Of a stretch of 64,000 nt of DNA, positions 12,399 through 23,835 are shown piece by piece. Source of the DNA: Mesomycoplasma molare (lineage in GTDB: Bacteria > Bacillota_I > Bacilli_A > Mycoplasmatales > Metamycoplasmataceae). Position numbers and translations under genes: made by a program. A model generated the notes under the pieces. It was not told the origin of the DNA, did no database searches, and saw only the letters and a program-made list of their open reading frames with translations. The DNA lies in NCBI RefSeq assembly GCF_024918955.1, contig NZ_CP103423.1, positions 805,729 through 869,728 on the forward strand, written 5' to 3'. Every line of letters starts with the position of its first letter. The stretch's first letter is position 1.

Positions 12399-12452
12399 AT
12401 GTTATTAAATTATAAAACAAAAATTATTTTTATTTTAAAATAGTTTTTAATT

Positions 12453-12458
12453 TATAAT
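12453..12458 (+). promoter_or_regulatory. -10 element for the DUF31 lipoprotein gene
   Basis: TATAAT lies 22 bp before the ATG, with GGAGG in between (12471-12478 region). No good -35 is visible, which is usual in mycoplasmas. Confidence 0.5.
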
Positions 12459-12479
12459 TAATCCAATATACGGAGGAAA

Positions 12480-14063
12480 ATGAAAAAAAATGTTTTTAAA
12501 AATTTGCTACTTTCTAGCTTAATAATTTCACCTATTAGTTTAACTTCTTGCAATATTCCTTTTATTTTTAAGGAAGAAGTTAAAGAAAATTCTCAGTCAA
12601 CTACTTTTATTAGCCCTAATTTTGTACTTTCTCCAGATTTTTCTAATATTGATAATAAAAAATTAGAAGTTGTAAAAAATATTTTTAATAAAAATCTTGA
12701 AAATAAAGAAAGCGTAACAGAATTTATTAAAAATAGAACTTTTCAAATAGAATATGTAAAAACTTTTTTAGAACTATATTCTGATAATCCAAGAAGAAAA
12801 TTTCTTGTTTCTAAACTCGAAACAGAATTAGGTACAGGGTGAGTTTTAGATAAAGATCCTAGTGAAAGTAATAGCTATTATGTTGCAACGAATATTCATG
12901 TTGCTAATTTTATAAATAAGCCAGAAATAAAAACTAACTCTCTAAAATTACTTGCTAAAAACAATAAAAATTACTTTTATAAGCAAATTACAAAGGAAGA
13001 ATTAGATAGCATTAATTCTTTAGATATTTTTTCTAGTTCCTTTGAAAAAGAAATTCCCGAAAATTATTTTAGTTCGAAAGATATTAGGGCAATTTCTTTT
13101 AAAGGAACTGAAAATTACGAAAATTATAAAGATAATTCTTACTTAATAAATGATGTTGGAACTTCATTAGAAAAGATCACTAACGAAAGGTCTGATAATT
13201 TTTACAACATTGGTACAGCAGAATTTAAAGAAGTTTATGATAACAGTAATGAAAAAAATAATATTTTTGAATCTATTGAAGTTTTAACACCTTTAAAATA
13301 TCAAAATACATTTTTAAATTACTCGGAAATTGAAAATGGTTATCCTAAAAGTAGTGCATATCCTTCGGGTTCAGACTTTGCAGTTATAAAAGTTAAATTT
13401 AAAGATAATATTGTAAAACCTAAAGCTTTTGAAGTTTATGATAATAGTCCAACCTTAGTAAACGTTGCTAAAGCTTCTTTAGGAGAAGAAAAGGGAGAAA
13501 AACTTTTTTCATTTGGTTTTCCAATTTTAAAAGAATCTACAAGTGATAATGCAACAACTAAAAGATTGGGTGTTACGCTCGAAGAAAGCGAATTATTTAA
13601 AGGTTTTTATAAACCAGCTATAAAAATAGAAAATGATCAATTATTGATTGATCCAATATATTCTAAAAATATTAAGTTTTCAAAATCTCCTCTCAAAATA
13701 GAATATGCTATTGATAAAAAGCAAGATAAAGTTGAAAATATTTTCATAGCTAATCAAGATAATGATTACTTTTTCGAAGTAGAAAATGATCATAAATTTT
13801 ATAAAGGTGCTTCAGGATCTGGAGTCTTTAATAAAAATAAACAAGCTGTTGGAATTTTTTATTCATCTAATTCAATTCCAATAGAAACAGATAAAAACAG
13901 CAACAATAAAAGATTACTAAATATGCATAGATTATTAGAAAAAAACGAAAGTCAATCACCACTTATTTTTTATCTAAACAATGTTGCGACAGAAAAATCT
14001 TGACTAAAACAACATTGAAATGAAATTTTATATTTTAACTATCAATTAGAAAACAAAAAATAA
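12480..14063 (+). CDS. Secreted serine protease lipoprotein, DUF31 (mycoplasma Ig-protease-like) family
   Basis: The merged frame is 527 residues with a lipoprotein signal ending ISLTSC (Cys24 predicted to be lipidated). The rest is a trypsin-like fold of the DUF31/MIP type. The likely triad is His140 in YYVATNIHVANF, Asp299 in SGSDFAVIKVKF and Ser445 in KGASGSGVF. DUF31 members include the mycoplasma immunoglobulin protease MIP, which cleaves antibody heavy chains. No MIB-like antibody-binding partner is visible next to this copy, so IgG as substrate is inference. The gene is divergent from gdpP and has its own promoter and a CGGAGGA ribosome site. Confidence 0.88.
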
Positions 14064-14100
14064 TCATTAAAAAGTTTACTAAATTAAATAAAAAATATTG

Positions 14101-14106
14101 TATAAT
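14101..14106 (+). promoter_or_regulatory. -10 element of rpsT
   Basis: The extended -10 TGTATAAT lies 27 bp upstream of the rpsT start, with AAGGAG between. Confidence 0.55.
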
Positions 14107-14132
14107 TTAAAAACAAAACATTAAGGAGAATA

Positions 14133-14408
14133 ATGGCAAATATTAAATCAAAAATAACAAGAATCAAAACTAATGAAAAATCAAGAATCAGAAACAATGC
14201 TATTAAATCAAGAGTTCGTGGAGCTATTAAAAAAGCTAAACTTGCTGTAATGGAAAATTCTGCAAATGTTAATGAATTAATCGCTAAAGCTCACAAAGAA
14301 ATTAATACTGCTGTTTCCAAAGGTGTTCTACACAAAAATAATGGTTCTAGAAAAAATTCAAGACTTGATGCTTTTGTTAATAAACATTTAAATGCAAATG
14401 TTGCTTAA
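14133..14408 (+). CDS. rpsT: 30S ribosomal protein S20
   Basis: This is a 91-residue basic helical protein starting MANIKSKITRIKTNEKSR and containing NKAIK-like NNAIKSRVRGAIKKAK and the C-terminal KGVLHKNNGSRKNSRLD. It binds 16S rRNA in the small subunit. Ribosome site AAGGAG is well placed. It is a stand-alone unit with its own promoter and terminator. Confidence 0.98.
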   Translation: MANIKSKITRIKTNEKSRIRNNAIKSRVRGAIKKAKLAVMENSANVNELIAKAHKEINTAVSKGVLHKNNGSRKNSRLDAFVNKHLNANVA

Positions 14409-14418
14409 TTAAAATAAT

Positions 14419-14448
14419 AAAAAAGTTCCTTTTTTTAGGAACTTTTTA
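14419..14448. terminator. Bidirectional terminator after rpsT
   Basis: Stem AAAAAGTTCCT / AGGAACTTTTT encloses a short T loop. It also covers the stop codon of the minus-strand DUF402 gene, so it can serve both converging units. Confidence 0.85.
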
Positions 14449-14961
14449 TTTTTCGATTTTAGTTTTAACTTCTCTTAAATATTTTTTATTAAAAATATAT
14501 TTTCCGTTAGCATACAGTCCTACAACGTACTTCAATTCATCTAAAATTAAATCAATTGTTTCATTAGGATAATTCATTTTTTTAGCATTAAGGAAAAATT
14601 CTTTTTGATCAATTATATTACACTCTTTACCAGGATAAACTTTGATATCTAAATCAAAATCAATGTATTTTATTGTATTTTCTTCAAAAAAATATGGGGA
14701 TGCTAAATTTATATAAATATAAAAACAATCGTTTTTGATAGTTATTAATGCATTAAAAAAGTGTTTTTTATGGAAAAATCATAAAACTTGTTCTCTAATG
14801 GTTCATTTTTGATAATTTTTTTCCATAACTTTTGTTTTTTTATTCATATTAACAATTACATGTTCTGAATTTTCTTCTAATATCTTACATCCACTTCATT
14901 GTCTATATAACTTACCATTGTATTTATAAGCTTGAATATTTATAAAGTTTTTATATTGCAT
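14446..14961 (-). CDS. DUF402 family protein (nucleoside di/triphosphate phosphatase-like)
   Basis: The merged frame is 171 residues from ATG 14961, with UGA-Trp codons throughout. The family pattern is clear: KWTIREQVLWFF near the N-terminus, then YIYINLASPYFF and the acidic IDFDLDIKVYPG. In characterised Gram-positive DUF402 proteins such as staphylococcal Ntdp, this acidic stretch binds Mg2+ for NTP/NDP hydrolysis. AAGGGG lies before the start. The gene overlaps the upstream lipoprotein stop by 11 bp, so the two are cotranscribed. The in vivo substrate is unknown. Confidence 0.82.
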
Positions 14962-16432
14962 CTTTCCCCTTAGTTATTTTTTTATTTCTGATTTCTAGAA
15001 AATTTTTTTTATTAATCGAAGCTAAATAACTCCTATATGAAGAAGGTCCTAAATTGCTTTCAAAATTATTTAATTTAAATAATTCTAATTCTTCTTCAAT
15101 TTTACCATTTTTATTTATATCTTTTCATAACTTAGGTTCATAATCTAAATTTATCTCGTCTATATTTAACGTTTTATTTGTTTTGTAAGAATAAAAAAAT
15201 TCTGGAAAAATATTATATTCTTGATCATTTATATTCTTATGAGATTTTAAATTAGAAAAATTAGTATATTCTAGATTTAATAATTCTAAATCTCCAGAAA
15301 TATTTTTGAAAACTAATGAATTATATATTTCTTTAGTATACCCACTAATAAAAAGTTCTTCACTTTCTTCTTGACCTTCAATTTTATTATTTAAAAAGGT
15401 TTGATTATTTTTAGTAAAAAAAGAGCTAATATTTAAACCATAATTCATTATTTTTAAATAATTATTAAAAAAATCTTGAGTTTTATTTTTGGTCTTGATT
15501 TTTTGATCTTTGGCTTGGATGTCAACTTCAAAAGCTGTATTATTTACAAATACTTTTTCTAAGTTTAAAATATTGTCTTTTTTTTCTATATTCGCAAAAG
15601 GGGAGCACTCTGAAAAAAATAGTCTTAATATAATCGGTATATTATTGGGTTTTTCTATGTAAAAATGCCTAAATGCATCAATCGCAATTCTTTCTTCTAA
15701 TGAAAAGTAATAATTGGCATCTGACGGAAAAGTTTGAAGTCCGTGTTTTATGCTATTTTTAGTTAATAAATTTTTATCATTTATTTTATCATCTAAAATT
15801 TCATTATTAATTTTTTTCATGTACAAGGACTCTGGTTTTATGAAATTAAATATATTATTTTTATCTACAAACGAAGAATCTAAAACAAAACTTTGAAAAT
15901 CATTATTTTTTAAATTCAAACTATCTAAAAACTTTTCAACAAAATCTTTGTTATAAATTTTATTTTCAATTTTATATCCTTTATCATAATTAGAAATATA
16001 AACAGAGTCAATGAAATGAAAATATTCATGGAAAATTAGTTGAAAAATTGCTTCAATTTTATCATTATTATTTTTTAAATTTTTAAACCTATCTGAATTT
16101 ATAAAAATTTCTTTTGTATTAGACACAAAAAAAGCGCTTAAATTTTTATTATTAAAATTATTTAATTGCCTATCAATTATTATATTATTTAAAAATTGAA
16201 TCTCTGAACCAAAAAACAATGATTCTTTCACTCTTTTTTCTAATAAATTTAAATCATTTTTATCCAGAAAAAAAGCATTATTTTTATTATATTGAATAAT
16301 ATTAAATCCAAACTCGGTCTTGTGCTTAATATATTCATTCACTTTATAATTAATATTTTGTATATTACAAGAAGTGGATAAAAAAAATCCTGATAAACTC
16401 AAAAATAACAATAAAAAATACTTTTTTTTCAT
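14951..16432 (-). CDS. HEXXH-motif lipoprotein (putative zinc metalloprotease)
   Basis: The merged frame is 493 residues. UGA at 15127 is Trp and the real stop is TAA 14953-14951. The signal ends FFLSTSC (Cys22 lipidated). Residues His135-Glu136-X-X-His139 lie in LIFHEYFHFIDSVY, the zinc-binding and catalytic helix of gluzincin/zincin proteases. The rest is Asn/Lys-rich and I do not recognise it; a third zinc ligand cannot be assigned by eye. It would be displayed on the cell surface. AGGAGG precedes the start. It is divergent from trmB and translationally linked to the DUF402 gene. Confidence 0.75.
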
Positions 16433-16504
16433 AAAAAGAACCTCCTATTTACTTATTATTATAATATTTCTTTAATAAAAAACTAAATTTAGTATCATTT
16501 TGAT

Positions 16505-17110
16505 ATGAGACTAAGAAATATTCCAAACGCTTCTGAAATTCTTTTAGAAAGCGAATATTTAATTAAAGAATTTCCTTATAAATTAAATAATAAAACTGTT
16601 TTAGAAATGGGTATGGGAAAAGGGGAAATGCTTGTAGAGTTGGCTAAACAAAACCCAGACACAACTTTTATTGGTATTGAAAAATATCCAACAGTAGCTT
16701 TAAAATCGATGAAAAAAGCTAAAAAACTTAATTTAAAAAATTTTAAAATAATAAACCAAGACATTGCTAAACTTCCAGAATTATTAGAAGGAAAAGTGGA
16801 TTTAATTTGATTAACTTTTTCTGATCCTTGACCCAAAAAAAGACACTTTAAAAGGAGACTTACTTATAAGGATTTTCTTTTAATTTATAAAAATCTACTA
16901 ACCGACAATGGAATTCTAAAATTTAAAACTGATAATGATAGCTTGTTTGAATATAGCATAGAATCCATTGAAGAATTTGGAGCAAAAATATTAAATTTAA
17001 CAAGAGATTTTCATAATAGTGATTTATCAAAAAACAACATCATGACGGGTTATGAAAAAAAATGATCTGAAAAAGGTAAAAATATCAATTATTTAGAAAT
17101 AAAATTTTAA
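16505..17110 (+). CDS. trmB: tRNA (guanine-N7-)-methyltransferase
   Basis: The protein is 201 residues, within the family range. The SAM-binding motif VLEMGMGKGEMLVELA is followed by FIGIEKYPTVALKSMKKA and the TrmB-specific LTFSDPWPKKRHFKRRLT, whose Asp-Pro-Trp-Pro-Lys-Lys-Arg-His is diagnostic. It methylates G46 of tRNA. The last part has TDNDSLFEYSIE, also conserved. It precedes pepA by 37 bp and is probably cotranscribed with it. Confidence 0.96.
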
Positions 17111-17147
17111 AAAGATATTAAAATTATTTATATTAAAGGAGATTAAG

Positions 17148-18512
17148 ATGATTAAATTTATTGAAAAAGCAACTAATTCAAATTTTGTATTAGAAGCTGT
17201 TTTTAAAAACGAAAATTTAGATAAAAATATTATTGCAAAAAAATTTGTTATAACAGAATTTATTTCTGATAAAAAAGCTGTTATTTTTTTAGGAGATAAA
17301 TCAGAATTTTCAGTTAATGATTTAGATGAATTAAGCACACAATTAAGTTCATTAAATAGAACTTTCGAAGTTAACTTAGATTCTTTTGTTACTGAAAATG
17401 TTTCATTATCAGTAATTGCTTCAAGAATATTAGAAAAAAATAAATTTTTAAATGCAAAAATTTATAATGTAAAAACCAACAAAAAAGAAGAAGAAAAAGA
17501 GCTTTTTGTTTTTACAAAAAACTTAAAAGAAATTGAAAAAGAATTAAAAAATACAGAAATAATTGTTGAATCTGTAAATTTTGCTAGAAACTTACAAGCA
17601 ACACCACCAAATATCTGTAATTCAGAATGAATGGCAGAAGAAGTTAAAAAACAAGTTTCTCAATTTAGTAATTTAAAAGTAACTGTTTTAGATAAGAAAG
17701 AAATTGAAAAACTAAACATGGGATTATTATTATCTGTAAATAAAGGTTCAATGTACGAGCCAAGATTGGTTGTTATAGAATACAACGGTAATCCTGATTC
17801 AAAAGAAAAAACTGTTTTTGTTGGAAAAGGTATTACATTCGACTCTGGTGGATATAACATTAAAACTGGTAGAAGTATGCTAGGGATGAAATACGATATG
17901 TCTGGAGCTGCAATTGTAGCATCTGCTCTTAACGCAATCGGACAATTAAATCCAAAAGCAAATGTTGCCGCTGTTCTTTCTATAACAGATAATAGAGTTA
18001 ATGGGGATGCAAACTTACCAGACGCTGTTTGAACATCAATGAACGGAAAAACAGTTGAAATCAACAATACAGACGCAGAAGGTAGATTGGTACTAGCTGA
18101 CGGAATGACATATGCAATTAGAAAACTAAACGCTACAAACGTTATAACTGTTGCAACTTTAACTGGTGCTATTTTAGTTGCTTTAGGAACAACTTATACA
18201 GGAGCATTTTCTACATCAGATAAACTTTGATCAAACATAGAACAAGCTGCTAAAAGTCAAAATGAATTAGTATGAAGATTACCTCTACATGATGATTTTA
18301 GTAAATTTATTAAAAAATCAACTGTTGCTGATTTAAAAAATACAGATTTAACCGGTAATGGTGGTTCAATTTCAGCCGCTATGTTTTTAAAAGAATTTGC
18401 TGAAGATAAAAATTTTGCTCACTTAGATATCGCAGGTACAGCTGAAACAGGTGAAAAACCAATGGGAGTAATGGTAAAAACTCTAGTTCAACTTGCTTTA
18501 AATGAAAAATAA
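17148..18512 (+). CDS. pepA: Leucyl aminopeptidase (M17 family)
   Basis: The merged frame is 454 residues. The C-terminal catalytic domain carries the metal-binding and active-site motifs [15 protein letters not shown] (Lys and Asp ligands) and [15 protein letters not shown] (the M17 signature). [10 protein letters not shown] near the end is also typical. Di-zinc or manganese enzymes of this family free N-terminal residues from peptides in the cytoplasm. This fits an auxotroph living on imported peptides. AAAGGAG precedes the start. Confidence 0.97.
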
Positions 18513-18549
18513 TTTAATTACTAAACATATTATTTAATTAAATAAATTT

Positions 18550-18585
18550 AATCCATTAGTCTTATCTAATGGATTTTATTTTAAT
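18550..18585 (+). terminator. Terminator after pepA
   Basis: Stem AATCCATTAG / CTAATGGATT with a 6-base loop is followed by TTATTTT. The right arm is part of a second 14-bp inverted repeat (18569-18582 / 18595-18608) that runs up to the IS-derived element. Confidence 0.8.
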
Positions 18586-18608
18586 TATTAATAAAAAATA
18601 AAATCCAT

Positions 18609-18682
18609 CCCTGAATGCAAAATCAAGTGCAAACACTTTTTAATTTTACATTATAGTGGCGCACTTGATTTTGCATTCAGGG
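18609..18682. mobile_element. 74-bp palindromic MITE-like element derived from the IS30 end
   Basis: Two perfect 22-bp inverted repeats (CCCTGAATGCAAAATCAAGT plus GC, and its complement) flank a 30-bp spacer. Positions 18619-18682 match, with two mismatches, the reverse complement of the left ~64 bp of the IS copies at 47096 and 59993. No transposase or right IS end is present. No duplicated flank is visible on its right side. It could be mobilised in trans, or be a remnant left after loss of an IS copy. Confidence 0.75.
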
Positions 18683-18755
18683 AAACGCTGCCTTACGACA
18701 ACGTTTTTATAATGCCGCCTATTTCTACTCCTTTACCTTTTAAAAATATAGATTC

Positions 18756-18779
18756 AAACCGCTCACTCTGCGGTTTTTT
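18756..18779 (+). terminator. Orphan terminator hairpin
   Basis: Stem AAACCGC / GCGGTTT with TTTTTTC downstream is a good rho-independent terminator, but no gene ends just before it. It may be a leftover of a gene removed with the IS event. Confidence 0.65.
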
Positions 18780-18913
18780 CTTTTGACTTGATCGAATATA
18801 AATTCAGCAAAAAAGTATCTAATAAAAAAAATAGACTAGCACATTTAAATAAATTATTTTCGCCAATTTTTCGCTAAATTTTCCTTATATATTCATTAAA
18901 TAAATTTTTGAAC

Positions 18914-18919
18914 TATAAT
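18914..18919 (+). promoter_or_regulatory. -10 element of the large protease gene
   Basis: TATAAT lies 31 bp upstream of the ATG; TTGGAGG is the ribosome site. Confidence 0.5.
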
Positions 18920-18950
18920 ATATTTATAAATATTTAATATTGGAGGCAAT

Positions 18951-21900
18951 ATGAAAAAATCAATATTAAAAAACTTTTTAAAATCAACAGCATTAGTTTC
19001 ACTTCTCGCACTTAGTCCTCCTATCTTTAATTCTTGCATTGGAAGAAATAAAAATGAAAGCAAAATACCAGCCGTTGAAGATATTTCTTTTAACTCAATC
19101 ACCGCAACATCTGCATCAGTTGTTATTCAATTAAATGAACCAACATTAATTGAAAAAACTGAATCAAATATTGAATTAACAAGTATTATAAATTCAGTTC
19201 ATCATTCAATAAAAGTAGATGCGAGGGGCAAACAAGTTGTTTTTAACTTTAAAAACTTACACCCAGATTCAAGATATTTTATAACTTCAATAAATATCAA
19301 TAATCAAAAAATTATTATTCCTCATAAATTAAAAATTGATTTTCAAACATTACCAAAACAGAAAGTTTTGTCAATAAAATCAATTGGCTTTTTTGATATT
19401 AAACAAAATGAAGCAAATTTAAGAATAAATTATGAAAGCGATAGTGCAATTGAATTTAATAAAATGAATATAATTTTTGATAATCCAGTAAATATTTCAT
19501 TTATATCTAACGAAAATAATTTAGTAACATTTAAATTAAACGGGTTAACTTCAAATACAACTTATAAATTAAAGAATATAACATTAGAAAATTACAAAGT
19601 AAATTTCAATAGTAATAACAGCAGTTTCATTACACTTAAAAATCCTACTCCCGATTCTCCAAAACCAGATACAAAACCAACACCAAATCCAAATAATAAT
19701 CATAACACTGGTGTAAATGATAAAGATAAACCTAACCCAAATCCCGAAACGCATCCAAATCCACAACCCGATGAAACACCTAAAAAGCAGTTTGCAATTA
19801 AAAATATTAAACTACTTGAAATAAAAACAAATAAAGCGAAAATAAGAGTTAATTTTTCAGAACTAGAACATCAAAGTCAAAACACCATATTTTCGATGAC
19901 ATTGTCAAATAATTATAAAAAAGACGGATTTAACTTTAATTACGCTGAACAATATGTCGACTTTGTCTTTGAAAACTTAACACCTAACACAAGCTACAAT
20001 ATTGTTAATTTAAAAGCAAGTGGCAAACCAATTCTAAATAACTTTTCGTTCTCTTTCAATACAGAAGAAAACACTACCGATATAACAGATAATACAGCCG
20101 ATAAAGAACACAATGATAATAATAACGATGAAGATAATTCTACTTCATTCGAAGAACCTTCAATCGTTTCAAGATCTCCGTTTTATGAAAACGAAGCAAA
20201 TATAATAGAAAAAAATGATAGCACATTCAGCGATATAAAAAACGATAGTGATCTTTCTAATTACTTCACTTTTATTGAAAGATCTAAAACAACAGAACCA
20301 AATGATAATTTTCCAAAATATTCACAGAATGAAATTATTAGCCACGAAATAAAAAATAATAATTTAACAATTAAGGTGAAACTTATTGAAGATTATGGTG
20401 ATAATTTTGCCTTAAAAATTCAAAAGAGTGAATCAACTCAAAAAATAAGTCCAACCAAAAAAGAAAATAATATTGCAGAATTTTTAGTTTCAAACATCGC
20501 CAATGGAGAAAGTATTAAAATTATTGGATTGTTTAATGGTGATGACGAAATTCCTAAGTTCAAAAATAAAAATTACAATATAGAAACCAAAAAGACAACC
20601 GAAGAATCTGACAAATTCAATTTTACGAACTTCACTGATTGAAAACTTTGAGTAGCGAATACTCAGTTATATTCATTTTCTATAAATGCATACAAAACAG
20701 CTTCGAATATAGAATGACCGAATGCTTTTGCTTTAAAAATAGTTAATTATGACAATCAAATCGAATATATTGATTTAAGATTCAAAAATAGATCTGAAAA
20801 CAGTCCAAGAACTGCAGAAGAATATTTTGAGAAAAGTAGAGTTAATAAAATATTAGGTCTAACGCTAAAAAAAGGCAGTCAATATTATGATATAACAAAC
20901 TTAAATAACAAAATAGAAAAACCTGATGTAGGACAAAGTGAAGCAGTCTCAAATTTCAATATCAATTCAATTAATCTAGAAGGCAGCACAATAAAAATTA
21001 ATTATCTAAATAGTATTGACACATCAATAAATTCAGTTAAATTTCTAATAAAGAGTTTAAATCCTTTTCAACCTTGATCAAAAATTATTACTGCGAACAT
21101 TGATCACGGCAACAAAACTGCAACATTTTCTAATAATGAAATAGCAAAAAATATTTCAGAGTATATTATTGTTTCAACTCAATTGAAAAATGAAGTAATA
21201 GACTATGGATTAAATCCAAAATACAAATTTAAATTTGTTTCAAATGACAAATCAATTAATTTATTAGATCTTAAAATAATCAAAGATCAACAAAATAAAC
21301 AACTATTTGCCTCCGCTAAATTTGATTTAAACAATAATGATATGGAATTTTTAAAAGGCAAATGAATTCAATTTGTATTTGAACCAGAAGTTAATGCAGG
21401 TCAAGAGGAATATTATGGGCTAAACTTTGTTAAAGATTATAAAATAAATGTACCATTTGAAAACTTATGAAAATTTGGGTTAAATGGTTTCTATGAAAAC
21501 ACTAAATATATTTTAAAATCAATCAAAGCTATTGAGCCATTTACTCAAAATGATTATTATGATAATTTTTCTATTTCAAATAGCGACAATAGTTTCATTT
21601 ATAAATTTGATTATCAAAATATTACTAACAATAAACTTATTAAAAATAATAATTTTTCAGATTCCACTTTAAGTGATTCTGATTTAATAACTCGCAATAA
21701 AAATTTAACTAGACAGGATTTAATTAATTTTTGACTATCTAACGAAACAAAATCTAAAATACCTTATTCGCCTCAAAATCATTGAGCACTAATTGAATAT
21801 GAACGTTATCACTTCTATAAAAGTGCTGCCGGAGATATAAAAAGAAGAAAGAACTTTATACTAGTTGATTATAACGGCAATGAAGTTCATCTACGTTTAA

Positions 21901-23687
21901 TTGCCGGGCGTAAAATTTTAAATAATGCAATTCCGGTGATTAGTGAAGACCATAAAAAAGTAACAATAACTGAAGACCTTGGTCAATATACCGGTTTAGA
22001 AAATATAAAAGATAGTGCTATATTTATATTTAGAATGGAACTAGATAATCAAAAGAGAAAATTGACAGAAACAACTCCACTAGATCCAGCCTCAACATCT
22101 GCAAAATCATTTGTCAATGTTGCTATTAGCTATAAAGATTTAAAGGAAAAACGCGTTATTGAAGAAGCTCCTTTTTCATTTTTACAAACTCGTGGCGATA
22201 TCAGAATTCATGAAACTATATACAAACAACTAAATGACAGATTTAAATTTACTGTTCGTTTAGAAGATAATAAAATTAAACTGGAAATAATTCCTAAATA
22301 TAACAATGTTTTAATATTTGATACTCTATATGATCATTATTTCTCATTGGCAAATTCAACATTCATTGGTAACATTTCAACGACATTGCACTGAATAAAA
22401 TCACAAGACCATAATAATGAAATAACATTCAGAGCTACACCATTAGATAATAATATTTCACTTGATTTAGAAGAAACATTTATTGACAACACTAACAAGG
22501 AAAACGATAAGTTATTCCAAAAAGAAATAAAATTAAAACATAAAGAACAAAGTGTAAAAAGATTATATAAAAAAGACGTTGCCGATCCTATAGATAATAT
22601 GCGCAAACGTTCATTTAGTTTTCATAATGGTTCTAATGGAACATGAAGTGTTTTGGGTAAAGTTAAACCAGATGACGATACTGATTATAACTATTATGTA
22701 ATAAGTAACTCTCACGTTTGAAAAGTTTTTCCGCCAGCATCAGGAATTACCGCAGATGGTAATGAATATAAAATATTAAGTAATACTCGTTTTAAAATAC
22801 CAGTTGTACTTGAAGAACCTGCTGACAGGAGTTTGCCACATATTCAGCCTCATTTCAACTCAATTGATACGTTAAACTTAGATGGTGTAGATTTTAAACT
22901 TGAATCAGTTGTTGATTTTGATAATGATAATTTTTATCCTAATGCCAATATATTCAAAGATACTTATGGTGACTCAATAAAAATAAGTAACGGTCATGAT
23001 CCTTGATTACTTGGACGTGCCGATTTAATTGTTGCCAAAGTAGATATGAGTTTCTTTTTCAAAAACTTTAACTTGGAAACACTTGACAGTGCTTATTATA
23101 ATGGACGTCCATTAAATGATAGACAAAAAGAAATAGTTAAATTTTTCTTAAATTGAAAAACATTACCAATGGAAGAAATTAGCCCTTATAATTTACATTT
23201 AAGTGAATACTATAACCTTAACTGATTTACAGCAACATACCCTGGTCTAGCATCAAATAACAAAGATTCGCTTAAAGGAAAACGTTATCGTGAATATTTA
23301 TTAGGTAATACAGATTTTATATTTGATAGTGTTAATTATTTAGGCGCAACATCTAGAAATTTATTAGTAAAATGAGATACAAAACTAATTGACTCAGCTG
23401 GTGGATCATCAGGAACAACTGTATATGATTCTAATGGAAAAATAGCAGGATTTATTGTTGAATCAACTCGTGGTGCTAAAAAAGACGAAGAAGGAGTGGC
23501 TGGTATATTTGCAATTGATGGACAAAAATACAAATTCTTTGGTGATGGAACAACTCCACAAAACCCCGCGTCATTTTACGAAAGAGCTAGATTATTATCT
23601 TATCTATATCCTGAAAGATATGACGGCAAAAACTTCACTAAAAAACCTAAATTTTATAATGCAATTGAAAAAAACAACGTAAATTAA
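18951..23687 (+). CDS. Giant multidomain serine protease lipoprotein (DUF31/MIP-like)
   Basis: The merged frame is 1578 residues; I checked the stretches between the UGA-Trp codons and found no TAA or TAG. The signal ends PPIFNSC (Cys29 lipidated). Residues ~40-375 hold three beta-rich repeats with the same opening pattern (ISFNSITATSASVVIQL; IGFFDIKQNEANLRINY; IKLLEIKTNKAKIRVNF), fibronectin-III-like. A Pro/Asn/Asp linker (PDTKPTPNPN) separates the second and third. The C-terminal protease has His1255 in YYVISNSHVW, Asp1358 in RADLIVAKVD and Ser1487 in SAGGSSGTTV. This is much longer than the single-domain paralogue at 12480. Arg is often CGT/CGC here, whereas neighbours use AGA almost only, hinting at transfer. 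Target proteins are unknown; host immunoglobulin is possible from family knowledge. Confidence 0.88.
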
Positions 23688-23697
23688 CAACCAATTT

Positions 23698-23738
23698 AAA
23701 AGCATGTTGCTAACCTATATGGTGGCCATGCTTTTAAT
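23698..23738 (+). terminator. Terminator after the protease gene
   Basis: The long stem AAAAGCATG / CATGCTTTT continues inwards with AACC / GGT around TATAT, followed by AATTTT. Confidence 0.7.
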
Positions 23739-23835
23739 TTTGCAAAAATAAATATAAAAACTGAAATAGGAATTTCCGCCTATAAAATGTTTATATAATT
23801 TAGATAGATAACAAAAAAATAATAAGGACTAATTA

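Larger units (their letters stand above)
18683..18950 (+). other. Intergenic leader between IS-derived element and protease gene
   Basis: No gene is visible. The first ~70 bp (GCTGCCTTACGACAACG and on) is richer in G and C than surrounding spacers and matches nothing I know. A terminator-like hairpin follows at 18756. The -10 TATAAT is at 18914-18919, and TTGGAGG lies just before the ATG at 18951. Confidence 0.5.

Noticed and set aside
12480..14063. Naming this gene as a true immunoglobulin protease
   Set aside because: The DUF31 fold and triad are visible, but substrate cannot be read and no antibody-binding partner lies beside it.
18609..18682. CRISPR-like or att site reading of the palindrome
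   Set aside because: There is only one unit, with no repeats and spacers and no cas or integrase genes; it matches the IS end instead.
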